DNA from: Paenibacillaceae bacterium GAS479
Lineage (GTDB): Bacteria; Bacillota; Bacilli; Paenibacillales; Paenibacillaceae
Direction of reading: 5' to 3'
Assembly (NCBI GenBank): GCA_900105225.1
Contig: LT629764.1
Location: 1,746,001-1,810,000 of the forward strand
DNA: 64,000 bases
Positions 35,280-44,790 of the stretch are shown here, in pieces (the stretch's first letter is position 1; every line of letters starts with the position of its first letter). The notes under the pieces were generated by a model that was not told where the DNA came from, made no database searches, and saw only the letters and a list, made by a program, of their open reading frames with translations. Both the position numbers and the translations under genes were made by a program.

Positions 35280-35451
35280 TTAAATATCCTCCTCATTTAT
35301 GATCTTTAACCTATTTAATATCTAATATTGTTAGTGGGTAATTTGATCATGCAGTAAACAATAGTATGATCCATTTCATTTTTTAATAAAAGTACGTACT
35401 TTTTTGTACTGTAGGCACTTAAAAGTTCCTATTGTCCTATCTAATAGAATA

Positions 35452-35484
35452 GTTGCTCAAAGAGCAACATTGCACAATGGGCAA
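35452..35484. promoter_or_regulatory. Tandem operators of the TetR regulator
   Basis: TTGCTCAAAGAGCAA (35453-35467, perfect palindrome extended by G..C) and TTGCACAATGGGCAA (35470-35484) share the pattern TTGCNCAANGNGCAA, 17 bp apart. They overlap the -35 side of a promoter with TATAAT at 35498-35503, just before the tetR start, so the regulator would block its own operon. Confidence 0.65.
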
Positions 35485-35525
35485 CTAAATGTTAGAGTAT
35501 AATAAGGCGAATTGGGGTGATTTTG

Positions 35526-36143
35526 ATGATGAATAAACTAAGCTTACGTAGAATCAAGAGGGAGGCGACCGCACACGCTTTGGCTCAAGCGGCGTTCGAA
35601 CTTACACTCGAACATGGATTAGACGGCTTTGTCGTCGAGGATGTAGCACAGCTTGCTGGCTACTCCCGAAGAACTTTCGCTAACCACTATTCCTGCAAGG
35701 AAGAAGCGGTCGCGATGGCGGCTGTACCCTTCCATGGGATAGAAGAAGCGGTGGCTATATTTGATAACATACCTGAGAGCTCAACGCCACTTGACGTCAT
35801 GTACCAATTTATGAAGTTGCAACTAACCGAAGAAATTATTCAAAAAATGCTCCGACTCGTGACGCTTTCCAAAGAGCATCCGACGCTTGAGCCGTACATG
35901 CTTACTGTATTTCACCGTTTGGCAACAGAGGCTCAGCAGGTATTGAACGACTTATTCAAAGAGCATTATCCTGCGATTTACAGCCATGTTCTCACCGGTG
36001 CGGTTACCGGCGCCATTTTCCCCTTATTTGACGGAACGCTCAAAGTGGTGCTTCCTGGTCAACCAATGGATGAGGTCCCTGGTGCCGAATCGTTTGATCA
36101 ATATTTAGACACTGTATTTGGCTATTTGCGTAACGGATTGTAG
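35526..36143 (+). CDS. TetR-family transcriptional regulator
   Basis: A 205-residue repressor. The helix-turn-helix is LDGFVVEDVAQLAGYSRRTFANHY near residues 30-53 (given here as LDGFVVEDVAQLAGYS then RRTFANHY). GGGGTGA lies 5 nt before ATG at 35526. It precedes the MMPL exporter by 44 bp and probably represses it together with itself through the tandem operators upstream, releasing on binding a toxic compound. Confidence 0.9.
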   Translation: MMNKLSLRRIKREATAHALAQAAFELTLEHGLDGFVVEDVAQLAGYSRRTFANHYSCKEEAVAMAAVPFHGIEEAVAIFDNIPESSTPLDVMYQFMKLQLTEEIIQKMLRLVTLSKEHPTLEPYMLTVFHRLATEAQQVLNDLFKEHYPAIYSHVLTGAVTGAIFPLFDGTLKVVLPGQPMDEVPGAESFDQYLDTVFGYLRNGL

Positions 36144-36187
36144 CGTCTGACGGGATTATTTATAGGGAAAAAGGGGAGAACACTACA

Positions 36188-38506
36188 GTGTCCAAATTTT
36201 TGTATTCGATAGGAAAACGAGCATTCGATAAGCCATGGCACTTCATCGTTAGCTGGGTTGCGATTCTAGGTATCCTCGTGGCGATGCTCTTCTCCAACGG
36301 TATACATCTAAGTTCCGAGATGAAAATTGAGGGAACAGAAGCGCAAAATGTACTGGACAAATTGGCAAAAGAGCTTCCGGAAGCGTCCGGTGGACAAGGA
36401 AGCGTCGTGTTCACATCGAAAAAAGGCGAGCGCCTAGATACACCCGAACGGCTTGCTGCAATCAGCAAGGCTGTTAATGAAGTTTATACTATCGACCATG
36501 TAATCAATCCCGCCGATTATGCCAAACAAGCGGCTGCAGCGGCTTCCGGAAATGCTCAAGGCACAATGCCGAAGCAGGCTGCTACTGCACCACCGGCTAA
36601 TATGCCTCCCTACGGACCTCTGATGATCAATGGTGCTCCGTTACCTGGCATGTTGATCTCCACTGATGGCAACGTTGCCCTGTTCCAGTTCCAGTTTACC
36701 GTTCAGCAAACGTCTGTGCCTAAAGAGGTTCAGGAAAAGGTAATCGAGGCCGTTATGGCGACCGAGAATGGCACCGGTATTACGGCGTTACCAAGCGAAT
36801 CACTTACGACCGGCGTGCCTGGGGCCAGCATCGCTGAAGTTATCGGCATTGCCATTGCCGCGGTTGTTCTATTCATCACGCTCGGCTCCTTGGTCACTGC
36901 AGGTCTTCCGCTTCTAGTTGCACTGTTCGGTGTTGCTGTTGGATTAGTGGGAGCATTTTCGATCTCCAAATTCTTTAATATGGGCGAAATCACACCAGTC
37001 CTAGCACTCATGATTGGATTGGCTGTCGGAATCGACTACTCGTTATTCATCGTGAATCGTCAGCGCCGGATGATCCTCGATCAAGGGTTGAGTGCACGAG
37101 AAGCTGCGAGCAGAGCGATTGGCACAGCAGGCAGCGCCGTATTTTTCGCTGGCTTAACCGTTATTATTGCCTTGTGCGGCATGCTTGTAATCGGGATTCA
37201 ATTCTTATCCGCGATGGCATTGGTTGCAGCAGCGACCGTTTTCATTAGTGTACTTGTTGCCCTAACCCTGTTGCCAGCGCTGCTGGGTTTGTTAGGCGAA
37301 CGTATTTGCTCAACCAAATTACGCAACAAGAGCCTTACAAAAGCAGCAAACCACCGCATCGCAAGCGGATGGGTCAACGGAGTTGTAAAATATCGCTGGC
37401 TCGTTATAGTCGGGATAATCGCAGTTCTAGGTGTAGCGGCAATCCCAGTAACAAAAATGAACTTGGGCATTCCTTCCGCCGCTACGGCGAATCTAGATTC
37501 AACGACAAGACAAAGTTATGACGCTATATCAAATGGTTTTGGAGAAGGATTCAACGGCCCTCTGCTTCTCGTTGCCGAGGCCAGTGATTCTTCCGGCAAG
37601 GTATCACCGGAATCATTGGGCAAACTGGTTGGGGATATCCAGAAGCTAGAGGACGTCTCGCTTGTGACACCTATGGGAATGAACAAAACTGGCGACATGG
37701 CAATCCTAAATCTGATTCCAAAGTCAGGACCGACCGACGAAGCGACTAAAAACTTGGTTAAGGAACTACGTGATCCAAGCTTTGCACAGAAGTACAATGT
37801 GACGCTTGGAGTTACCGGTTTTACAGCCATCAACATCGATATGTCGGATAGGCTGACAGAGGTTTTCCCGCTGTACGTAGTCATTATCGTCATTCTCTCG
37901 CTTATCATTCTTTTGTTAGTGTTTCGTTCGATCATCGTCCCTATTAAAGCCACGGTCGGTTTCCTGCTCAGCGTGCTTGCCACGTTCGGGCTCACGACAG
38001 CGGTATTCCAATGGGGATGGCTCCACTCCCTGTTCGGGATAGACAACGGCGGTCCGTTGCTCAGCTTCATGCCGATCTTGGTTACGGGAATCCTTTACGG
38101 GCTGGCTATGGATTATCAGGTGTTCCTTGTAAGCTCTATGCGCGAGTCTTACGTTCATGGGCATCGGGGAATCGACAGTGTCGTACATGGGTATAAGCAA
38201 TCCAGTCTTGTCGTTGTAGCAGCTGCGATCATCATGGTATCCGTCTTTGCCGGCTTCATTTTCACCGATGATATTATGATCAAACAAATAGGTTTCGCGC
38301 TTGCTATAGGCATTCTGATCGATTCTTTCCTCATCCGTATGACGTTGGTGCCGGCAGTGATGGCGGTCTTTGGCGACAAAGCATGGGGTCTTCCTAAGTG
38401 GCTGGATCGTATTCTGCCCAACCTGGACGTCGAAGGCGATAAACTTCTCGCTGAACTCAACAAGAGCGAAGAAGGCGAAAAGGCCAAGGTGGCTCATTCG
38501 CATTAA
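36188..38506 (+). CDS. MMPL-family RND transporter
   Basis: A 772-residue inner-membrane transporter with two sets of six membrane segments and two extracytoplasmic loops. The Asp-Tyr motif of the proton relay is visible twice: AVGIDYSLFI near residue 280 and YGLAMDYQVFL near residue 640. It starts with GTG after AAGGGGAGA. MMPL/YdfJ-type proteins export lipids or drugs with the proton gradient. It is paired with TetR and ends in the strong hairpin at 38658-38699, after a 150-bp stretch of degenerate repeats. Confidence 0.92.
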   Translation: MSKFLYSIGKRAFDKPWHFIVSWVAILGILVAMLFSNGIHLSSEMKIEGTEAQNVLDKLAKELPEASGGQGSVVFTSKKGERLDTPERLAAISKAVNEVYTIDHVINPADYAKQAAAAASGNAQGTMPKQAATAPPANMPPYGPLMINGAPLPGMLISTDGNVALFQFQFTVQQTSVPKEVQEKVIEAVMATENGTGITALPSESLTTGVPGASIAEVIGIAIAAVVLFITLGSLVTAGLPLLVALFGVAVGLVGAFSISKFFNMGEITPVLALMIGLAVGIDYSLFIVNRQRRMILDQGLSAREAASRAIGTAGSAVFFAGLTVIIALCGMLVIGIQFLSAMALVAAATVFISVLVALTLLPALLGLLGERICSTKLRNKSLTKAANHRIASGWVNGVVKYRWLVIVGIIAVLGVAAIPVTKMNLGIPSAATANLDSTTRQSYDAISNGFGEGFNGPLLLVAEASDSSGKVSPESLGKLVGDIQKLEDVSLVTPMGMNKTGDMAILNLIPKSGPTDEATKNLVKELRDPSFAQKYNVTLGVTGFTAINIDMSDRLTEVFPLYVVIIVILSLIILLLVFRSIIVPIKATVGFLLSVLATFGLTTAVFQWGWLHSLFGIDNGGPLLSFMPILVTGILYGLAMDYQVFLVSSMRESYVHGHRGIDSVVHGYKQSSLVVVAAAIIMVSVFAGFIFTDDIMIKQIGFALAIGILIDSFLIRMTLVPAVMAVFGDKAWGLPKWLDRILPNLDVEGDKLLAELNKSEEGEKAKVAHSH

Positions 38507-38657
38507 TAGCATCTCTTTGAATTGAGAGCTGTATTGCAAAAACGGAGCTTCTCAATAACCCCTTAAAACTAGCTGGCGGTTTTAAATTAAAGCCTAATTA
38601 ACAAAACGGGACTGTTCCATAAGCCCCTAAAATCGGTACGTATTAAGCTGTACCAGC
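38507..38657. other. Degenerate repeat stretch after the MMPL gene
   Basis: Two related segments, CAAAAACGGAGCTTCTCAAT at 38536 and ACAAAACGGGACTGTTCCAT at 38602, each followed by AANCCCCTNAAAA, suggest decayed copies of a ~40-nt repeat. No gene is seen. Confidence 0.4.
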
Positions 38658-38699
38658 AAAACGGGAGGAGACTGAGCTATGCTCAGCTTCCTCCCGTTT
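38658..38699 (+). terminator. Terminator after the MMPL gene (repeated hairpin family)
   Basis: Stem AAACGGGAGGAGACTGAGC / GCTCAGCTTCCTCCCGTTT with a 3-nt loop, then CGTTTATG. Its arms equal those of the hairpin at 9231-9270 in reversed orientation; relative to the gene it ends, both have the same polarity. Confidence 0.8.
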
Positions 38700-38934
38700 C
38701 GTTTATGTGCTATCGCGGCCCTCTTCAGCAAATTGCGGGCAAGGCAAAGCCATCTCACTTGGAGGATGAACTTAGTTAGCCCTTTAAGGGAAAATCCAAG
38801 TACCCTTTGATTTAATAGTGACAGATGCCCCATTCAATTAAAGTCTGCCATTCCTCCTTCACTCCGTTCATATTCAGTCCATATTCATTTGTTAACATAA
38901 CCTCATTCCAATATTGAATTGAGGTTGATTTCCT

Positions 38935-40482
38935 ATGTCCCTGCAGCCATCCGCGGCCTCCGCCGCCCATTCCGCTCCCGGCACGGCGACAAACAGTCGT
39001 ATCGTACTCGCGGGAATACTAGTCGGGCTGATCTTCTCCGAGCTCGACGAAACGATTGTCACGACCGCCATGCCCACCATCATCCGGGACCTGCACGGCA
39101 TGTCCCTTTACGGCTGGGTCGCAGGCATCTACGCGCTGGCGCTTACCGCTTTCATGCCGATTCTCGGCAAGATGGCCGACCTTTTCGGCCGCAAAAAGAT
39201 TTATCTCGCCTGCATGGTGCTGTTCATCATTGGCTCCATCATCAGCGGAGCATCCGGCTCCATGTCCATGCTGCTTATCGGTAGGGGCATCCAGGGCATC
39301 GGCGCCGGAGGCCTCATGCCGATCGCTATGCTGATCATGACGGATATGTACCCCGTGGAGAAACGAGCCAAATTAATGGCCCTCGTCGGGCCGATCATGT
39401 TCATCCCGCAGCTGGCAGGTCCACTTCTCGGAGGCGTCATTGTGGATGCCATCAGTTGGCACTGGATATTCTTTATCAATATCCCCGTAGGTGTCGTTGC
39501 AGCGATTCTAATCGGTAAAGGACTTCAGGAATCCCGCGGCGAGGGCAAGCCGTCCATCGACTGGGCGGGAGCTGCGCTTATCCTGGGCGCCATCGTATCG
39601 CTCCTGCTCACTCCCGAGCTGGTCAATATGGGCTCTTACACCTGGCATTCGCCGCTGATCATCGGCCTGCTTATTATAGGAGCCGTGCTGCTCGCCGCCT
39701 TTGTTTGGGTGGAGTCGCGCGCCAAGGAGCCGGTCATTCCGCTGCATCTGTTCCGCAACCGTACGGTCGTAGCGCTCGGGGCTTTAATTTTCCTGTCGAT
39801 GCTCGGCATTCAAGGCTCTCTGGCTTCCTTTCCGTTCTACGCCCAGCATGTCATCGGCTTGTCGCCTACAGCCTCTGGCTACATGACACTCCCTGTCATG
39901 GCCGGTGGAATAGGAGCAAGTATCGCAGTCGGCTGGGTTATCACCCGAATTCCCTACAAGGATCTAATCGTAGTCTCCCTGGCGCTGCCGATTGCGGCGT
40001 TCGCGATGCTCTCGACGATCCATGCGGGCACCTCCATCATCTTTATTCTGGTTGCATTCCTGTTGCTGGGAGCGGGATTCGGCGTGTTATTCGGCTCAGA
40101 CAACCTGATCGTCCAGGAGTCCGTGGACAAACGGGACGGCGGCAGCGCCATCGCAACGGTTCAGCTATTCCAGTCATTCGGCGTGACAATCGGCTTCAGC
40201 CTTTTCGGCAGCCTGCTGTCCGGAAGGATCGAGTCCGGCGTAGCAGGCATCGCAGACCAACTGCCAGCTGGCTCGGAAACAGCCGTCGCATCCGGCGCCA
40301 TGCCCACCGGTTTATCCCAGCATCTCATCCATGCCATCGAGTCCGTTTACTCCAACGCTTTCTCCTTCATCTTCACACTGGCCGGCATCATCGCCGTGCT
40401 CGCCTTCGCCACAAGCTGGCTGCTGAAGCGGGAGAAGTTATCCTCTTCTCCAGAGCCGTCCGGCGAGGAGCAGGTTGCTTGA
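38935..40482 (+). CDS. MFS exporter, DHA2 (EmrB/QacA) family
   Basis: A 515-residue transporter with fourteen membrane segments. Motif A-like GKMADLFGRKKIYLA (about residues 80-94) and the LDETIV segment of the first helix (SELDETIVTTAMPTI) are those of drug/H+ antiporters with 14 segments. It likely exports drugs. The region 38700-38934 upstream has no gene; GAGG lies about 10 nt before ATG. It is convergent with the CPBP gene. Confidence 0.92.
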   Translation: MSLQPSAASAAHSAPGTATNSRIVLAGILVGLIFSELDETIVTTAMPTIIRDLHGMSLYGWVAGIYALALTAFMPILGKMADLFGRKKIYLACMVLFIIGSIISGASGSMSMLLIGRGIQGIGAGGLMPIAMLIMTDMYPVEKRAKLMALVGPIMFIPQLAGPLLGGVIVDAISWHWIFFINIPVGVVAAILIGKGLQESRGEGKPSIDWAGAALILGAIVSLLLTPELVNMGSYTWHSPLIIGLLIIGAVLLAAFVWVESRAKEPVIPLHLFRNRTVVALGALIFLSMLGIQGSLASFPFYAQHVIGLSPTASGYMTLPVMAGGIGASIAVGWVITRIPYKDLIVVSLALPIAAFAMLSTIHAGTSIIFILVAFLLLGAGFGVLFGSDNLIVQESVDKRDGGSAIATVQLFQSFGVTIGFSLFGSLLSGRIESGVAGIADQLPAGSETAVASGAMPTGLSQHLIHAIESVYSNAFSFIFTLAGIIAVLAFATSWLLKREKLSSSPEPSGEEQVA

Positions 40483-40536
40483 ATTTGAGGTATTCCTAAC
40501 TTTAGGACGCTTGCTTTTCGGTAGCCTTGACTCCTT

Positions 40537-41163
40537 TTATAATAAAATAAGCGAAAACGACATAAAATCATAAATAATATGCGTGGCTGTACCAGTAATA
40601 ATCGATTTATTCCGCAAGCTTGCAATCGTAAATGGCACACGGATTAAGCCAATTATGGCGACTTGAAGATAATCGAAGTTATAAGTCTGCAGGTGGGCAG
40701 CTCCAAAAATAACAGTCGTAATGATGATCATAATGACAACAGCCTTTTTGCTACCTCCCAACCAATTAGCGCCTATTAGGAGGGGGACCATCACCATAAG
40801 TTCTTCGCCTATTAGACTTGGCACCAGAATAAGAAAAGTCTCAGAGATATGTTGAGCTCCCGGATTGCTGGTGAAGCTATGGCCGAAAACGAAGGCGGCA
40901 ATGATTGCGATCGTGTAGCCGATAACGATTGTAGCAAAAAAAGCGAGTATAACAGTCAAAATCGGGCGATTTTTGGGGACGGCATACAGCTCTTTTAACC
41001 CTTCCAAACCGAACGTTAAAATAGTACCTACAATACCGGCAATCATCAGATAGGCATAACCCAGCGGCCATCCAGAGACAAGTCCCCAAAAGGCGATAAC
41101 GAGCAAAACAATACTAATAACTGCGCCAACGTGATTCATTTTCCGTGTCAATAATTGATCCAT
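40537..41163 (-). CDS. CPBP-family intramembrane metalloprotease
   Basis: A 208-residue membrane protein of the CPBP (Abi, Rce1-like) family. The glutamate pair is in SLIGEELMVM, the first His in FGAAHLQTYN, the second in THIIYDF. The usual Arg after EExxx is absent (EELMVMVPLL), which may mean altered activity. GGAGG is 5 nt before ATG at 41163. Function in Bacteria ranges from bacteriocin self-immunity to anti-sigma cleavage; nothing nearby decides between them. Confidence 0.75.
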   Translation of the reverse strand: MDQLLTRKMNHVGAVISIVLLVIAFWGLVSGWPLGYAYLMIAGIVGTILTFGLEGLKELYAVPKNRPILTVILAFFATIVIGYTIAIIAAFVFGHSFTSNPGAQHISETFLILVPSLIGEELMVMVPLLIGANWLGGSKKAVVIMIIITTVIFGAAHLQTYNFDYLQVAIIGLIRVPFTIASLRNKSIITGTATHIIYDFMSFSLILL

Positions 41164-41278
41164 AATATCCTCCAAATGATGAGTCATAGGAAGCCTCAAT
41201 GTCTGATGATGTGAGTGTTTGTACGGTGTATCCTAGCCTGAAGTAGTATTCTGATGTTATTTAATGAAAATCGTAATT

Positions 41279-42436
41279 TTAATAAACTGCAAATGGATCC
41301 GTATTTTTGGAAAGGAATTGAGTCCAACTGAATTTAAATTCTGGATTGCCCACTACAGCCGGTGCAATAGCGTTGGTTTCGAAAAATACCGTGAACCCTG
41401 CGTTAGTCAAGTAATAGTTGTCCAAGTAGGCGTTGGAGCCTTTTGTTAGATTTTTAAATTGCTCGATCGAGTAACCGGAAGATTCGGTACCGTTCTTGAC
41501 TTGCTCCTGGAGTGATTTCTTAATGTCCCGGTTGTAATTGCTGTTGGATTTCAACAAGTCGCTGAGTTTGATTACAGTGCCATCCTTCAGTGAAAACGTA
41601 AGACCTGCCTGTGAGCCCATTCCATGAGCGCCACCGAGGTACTGGTAATTAGTAAGCAGAAAACTGATTACTCCATTGCGGTTGTACGTCATTTTGTAAC
41701 CCAGTTTGAAATCGTATTTAGCGCCTTCAGTAGGTGCCCCCGATTTAGCCAATTGTTTTTCCGATGCTTCCAGAAACTTCTGTGCATGAGCTTTCAGAGT
41801 GTTGTTAATCGCAGCTTCAGCATCTTGATTAGCAAGCTCTGATACGACAGGGTACACAATTTTAATTTGGACATTGTTTTGAGAAGAGGGGGACTGCAGT
41901 TTGCTGGCAGTTACGCTCAGATCATTCATGCCTGCTTTTGTGATATTGACGGCACGAGTTTTCCCATTCCATTGGTCCAGGTAGCCAAAGGGCTCCGCTA
42001 AGGCCTTTACTGCAACGTAAGAAGTACCCCCGATTATTTGAGCTTCGTATCTTTGTCCAAGGCCGCTTCCGTTCAAGGTTACGAATGCACTATCGTTATC
42101 CAACGAGTAAGTTGCCGTATTTTCGCCCAGTGTAAGTTGGATGCTACGTGTTTGGGAGTCGTATTTAGCGGTTGCACCTATTGCCTGTGCCGCATCCTTT
42201 AGCGGAATGAGCGTATTTCCAACCGGGCTCAGAAAGGCTTGAGTACCGATTGCTTTTCCTTCGACTTGAACATTAACCTTAGCCTTAGCCGTTGTCGAAT
42301 TAGCAGCGCTTGCGGCAAGAACAGATCCCACGGACAGTGGTAACGTCACTGCAAAGCCGACTGTAGCCAATGTTACCGACAACACAAGTACAGGAAACCG
42401 TTTTTTGATTGAGATCTTATTAACTTGAGTTTCCAT
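41279..42436 (-). CDS. Exported protein: copper amine oxidase N-terminal domain plus DUF4163/DUF3298
   Basis: A 385-residue protein with a signal sequence (hydrophobic 15-40, SVGSVLAASAA). Residues about 55-165 form a copper-amine-oxidase-N (stalk) domain (LIPLKDAAQAIGATAKYDSQ, YVAVKALAEPFGY); residues 175-385 carry DUF4163 and DUF3298 (YQYLGGAHGMGSQAGLTFSL), as in RsiV and PdaC, which bind lysozyme or act on the wall. No deacetylase domain follows, so it is probably a cell-wall-associated binding protein. It stands alone. Confidence 0.82.
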   Translation of the reverse strand: METQVNKISIKKRFPVLVLSVTLATVGFAVTLPLSVGSVLAASAANSTTAKAKVNVQVEGKAIGTQAFLSPVGNTLIPLKDAAQAIGATAKYDSQTRSIQLTLGENTATYSLDNDSAFVTLNGSGLGQRYEAQIIGGTSYVAVKALAEPFGYLDQWNGKTRAVNITKAGMNDLSVTASKLQSPSSQNNVQIKIVYPVVSELANQDAEAAINNTLKAHAQKFLEASEKQLAKSGAPTEGAKYDFKLGYKMTYNRNGVISFLLTNYQYLGGAHGMGSQAGLTFSLKDGTVIKLSDLLKSNSNYNRDIKKSLQEQVKNGTESSGYSIEQFKNLTKGSNAYLDNYYLTNAGFTVFFETNAIAPAVVGNPEFKFSWTQFLSKNTDPFAVY

Positions 42437-43056
42437 TTTGATTATCTCCTTAAGTCGATTTTTGTACTACCACACTGTACCAGCTTTCTTTTTTGAAAGA
42501 TGTTAAATTGATTACAATATTTTCATAAATTTCGAATCGTTTGATTTATCGTAATTCAAATATACATTAAGCTGAATTCCCCCTTATTGGTTGGATGACC
42601 CAAGATTAAAAGAATCCAAAGATCCTTTCGAATTGGATGCATTAAACTTCGATTCTAAACGTTAATTAACTCATACCTCCCTTCTAATTTAATAAGTATT
42701 AAACTTTGGGCGCGTTCAATAAACCAATATTTTCTTCATTTTCTATTAATCCCACAAATCTCCTTACAACTACTTTGAATGAAATAAATTTTCCATCAAG
42801 ATGGGTTATTTATACTTCTTAACTGCATTGTAACTAATCCTGTAATTTTGGGAGCACAAAGAGGAAGTTCTGCATTTAGGACAAGATCGATCCGTGAAAA
42901 GCGAGAGGAGATAATCCGAGAAAACACCACAAATGCTAGTGACTTGAGAAAATAAAGCATTAGACTGACTTATGAACTGCATTTTCTGAAAATATTTTCT
43001 TAATCCCATAATTCATTTATTTTCCGAATGTTATCCGCTGATTTACCCGTTAACTC
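42437..43056. other. AT-rich intergenic region without a supported gene
   Basis: Nothing convincing. A 67-codon minus-strand frame at 42806-43009 lacks a ribosome binding site and recognisable motif, although it holds a CPKC pair. Confidence 0.5.
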
Positions 43057-43090
43057 AACAAGGCTGCCGATTTAAGCCGGCAGCCTTGTT
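43057..43090 (-). terminator. Terminator of the DUF2975-XRE operon
   Basis: Perfect stem AACAAGGCTGCCG / CGGCAGCCTTGTT with an 8-nt loop, 50 bp past the regulator stop. Confidence 0.75.
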
Positions 43091-43139
43091 CTGATGATTG
43101 TTAAGCTATAGTACCCGTTAAATAAATTTGTGTCTGTTT

Positions 43140-43358
43140 TTATTGAGTTTCTTCGTCGCTTTTGTACTCCAAAATATCACCTGGCTGACAATCCAAAGTC
43201 TTACATATCGCTTCTAAAGTTGAAAAACGAACCGCTTTTGCTTTCCCATTTTTAAGAATGGAAAGATTCGCCATAGTAATTCCAACCCTCTCCGAAAGCT
43301 CCGTTACGCTCATTTTTCGTTTTGCTAACATCACATCAATATTAATAATAATTGCCAT
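43140..43358 (-). CDS. Small XRE/YozG-type DNA-binding protein
   Basis: A 72-residue helix-turn-helix protein (MLAKRKMSVTELSERVGITM, ANLSILKNGKAKAVRFSTLE). It belongs to the Cro/C1 YozG-like group, nearly always encoded beside a DUF2975 membrane protein, as here. ATG at 43358 follows AGGTGG; the partner gene ends 11 bp upstream, so translation is coupled. Its target is unknown; self-regulation is likely. Confidence 0.88.
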   Translation of the reverse strand: MAIIINIDVMLAKRKMSVTELSERVGITMANLSILKNGKAKAVRFSTLEAICKTLDCQPGDILEYKSDEETQ

Positions 43359-43368
43359 ATGCTCCACC

Positions 43369-43851
43369 TCAGACCGTTAAATCATTTTCTGATTTTATAT
43401 TAATAGCTTCTTGTAAAAGTCTTTGGAGAACAGCAGCAAAAACGGCGATCACCATAGAGGCGAAAATAATGATCAACCCCATTGGAATGAAACTTGGAGG
43501 GTCAACTCTCTTCCCCATGAGATAGTAGAGTGGCATACCTAACAGGTACAAGATACTGATTGTTATGGCACAGTATTTTATATTCTTTAAAGCTTTTACC
43601 GATAATTCCGAGAACGCTTGGTTCTTATCAATATAGCTTAAAAGTTTAAAAGCTTGATACAGAGCAAAGTAAAATGGAATCGCTGCTGCGTACATATCGA
43701 TTAAAACGAGAGATTTCATATAAGCCATTTTTGGATACAATTCTCCAGCAAAATCCCCAATCTTAGGCACTAAGAATATGCACAAAGCGAGAATTGGGAT
43801 CCCAATAAGAATAACAGCTATCTTCAAAAAGAGTGTTTTTCCTCGTTTCAT
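43369..43851 (-). CDS. DUF2975 membrane protein
   Basis: A 160-residue protein with four membrane segments (about residues 10-30, 45-65, 95-115, 125-145). The family has no known reaction; it occurs in a two-gene unit with a YozG-type regulator, as here. ATG at 43851 is preferred over the GTG three codons upstream because GAGGTG lies before it. Confidence 0.85.
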   Translation of the reverse strand: MKRGKTLFLKIAVILIGIPILALCIFLVPKIGDFAGELYPKMAYMKSLVLIDMYAAAIPFYFALYQAFKLLSYIDKNQAFSELSVKALKNIKYCAITISILYLLGMPLYYLMGKRVDPPSFIPMGLIIIFASMVIAVFAAVLQRLLQEAINIKSENDLTV

Positions 43852-44124
43852 AAACTGCACCTCACTTATTTAATGTCAGTTTTTACTTTACCACTTAATT
43901 TATCGTTTAACAATAAATTAATATCGTTTTTCATAAAAAAAAGCATTTGAGTATGGTGTTATTTACGATTCGGGGAAGATGAAGCAGCGGTGTTTGGCCA
44001 GCTGTTGCCCTTCAAATAAGTTTGCTCCTCCCCCCTCTCCAAATCCCCTTCACGCCACGTCCCCCTGGCTTCCCAGCGATTTCTCCTCCCTTTCCCCACT
44101 TCCTAAGAGCAAAATAAGTTTGAC

Positions 44125-44349
44125 TTGAAATTAGAGAAAAGCATTGAGATCGTACAGGGCTTAGGCAGAGATCGTTTGGGGATAAGAGCGGATAAACACG
44201 TCGAGGAACAACTTGGAAAAAGCCTGAGATTGGAGGTGTGGTACGGCATTCTTAAAGTTTTGGATACTGCAGAAAGGCATGGGGAAGAGCTTGAGAAGAA
44301 AGATGCTGAAGAAAAGAGTGGAAGATGTTCTGTGAAAATAAAGTCTTAG
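44125..44349 (+). pseudogene. Short open frame, possible gene remnant
   Basis: Seventy-four codons, rich in Lys and Glu (KLEKSIEIVQGLGRDRLGIR...), starting from TTG with no clear ribosome binding site. No domain is recognised. It ends at the first 16-bp repeat copy. It may be the remains of a larger gene or chance. Confidence 0.2.
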
Positions 44350-44465
44350 ACTAGAGTCGTTGAGTTAACAACGTTTTTGAATTAAAAAATCATCAGCTTC
44401 TTAAAAATAATTTTTAGACTGGGTCCGATAAATAAAGTCTTAGACTGCCGCTGTTGTTGTTCAAT

Positions 44466-44480
44466 TATCGTTTCCCGTTA
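44466..44480. repeat. Inverted repeat left of the UAP-like gene
   Basis: TATCGTTTCCCGTTA, the exact reverse complement of 46202-46216, 311 bp before the gene start. Confidence 0.7.
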
Positions 44481-44790
44481 GTTTAGTCAAGGATGATACG
44501 AAAAAAACTATAAATTTAGATTTTCATATCCAGCTTAATGGCCAATTGAAGGATTTAATGAAATAAAGTAAAAATTACTAAAGCATATACGCTGCTGCTT
44601 CATATATTTGGAGAACTGATCGAAGAAGAACATCAACTGACCGTTTAAATGATGGAATCATTGCTATATGTTAAGATACTTGAAGAGCAAATTAACAAGA
44701 TGGCAGTTAACTAAATTATGCTAATTATTTCTGTGATAAAATTAAGGTAGATAACGAAGAGATTCAAAATCCTTATGAAGGAGGTTTTTT

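Larger units (their letters stand above)
43852..44790. other. Gene-poor region with short repeats
   Basis: Nearly a kilobase without a convincing gene. A 16-bp direct repeat AATAAAGTCTTAGACT occurs at 44337-44352 and 44431-44446, and a 15-mer TATCGTTTCCCGTTA at 44466-44480 recurs inverted at 46202-46216. A short frame at 44125-44349 may be a gene remnant. The pattern suggests past insertion or deletion events. Confidence 0.5.

Noticed and set aside
36188..40482. Antibiotic biosynthesis cluster around the MMPL and MFS exporters
   Set aside because: No synthases or tailoring enzymes are nearby; these are ordinary exporters with a TetR regulator.
42806..43009. 67-codon minus-strand frame with a CPKC pair
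   Set aside because: No ribosome binding site, no recognised domain, AT-rich surroundings; possibly a remnant but not supportable as a gene.
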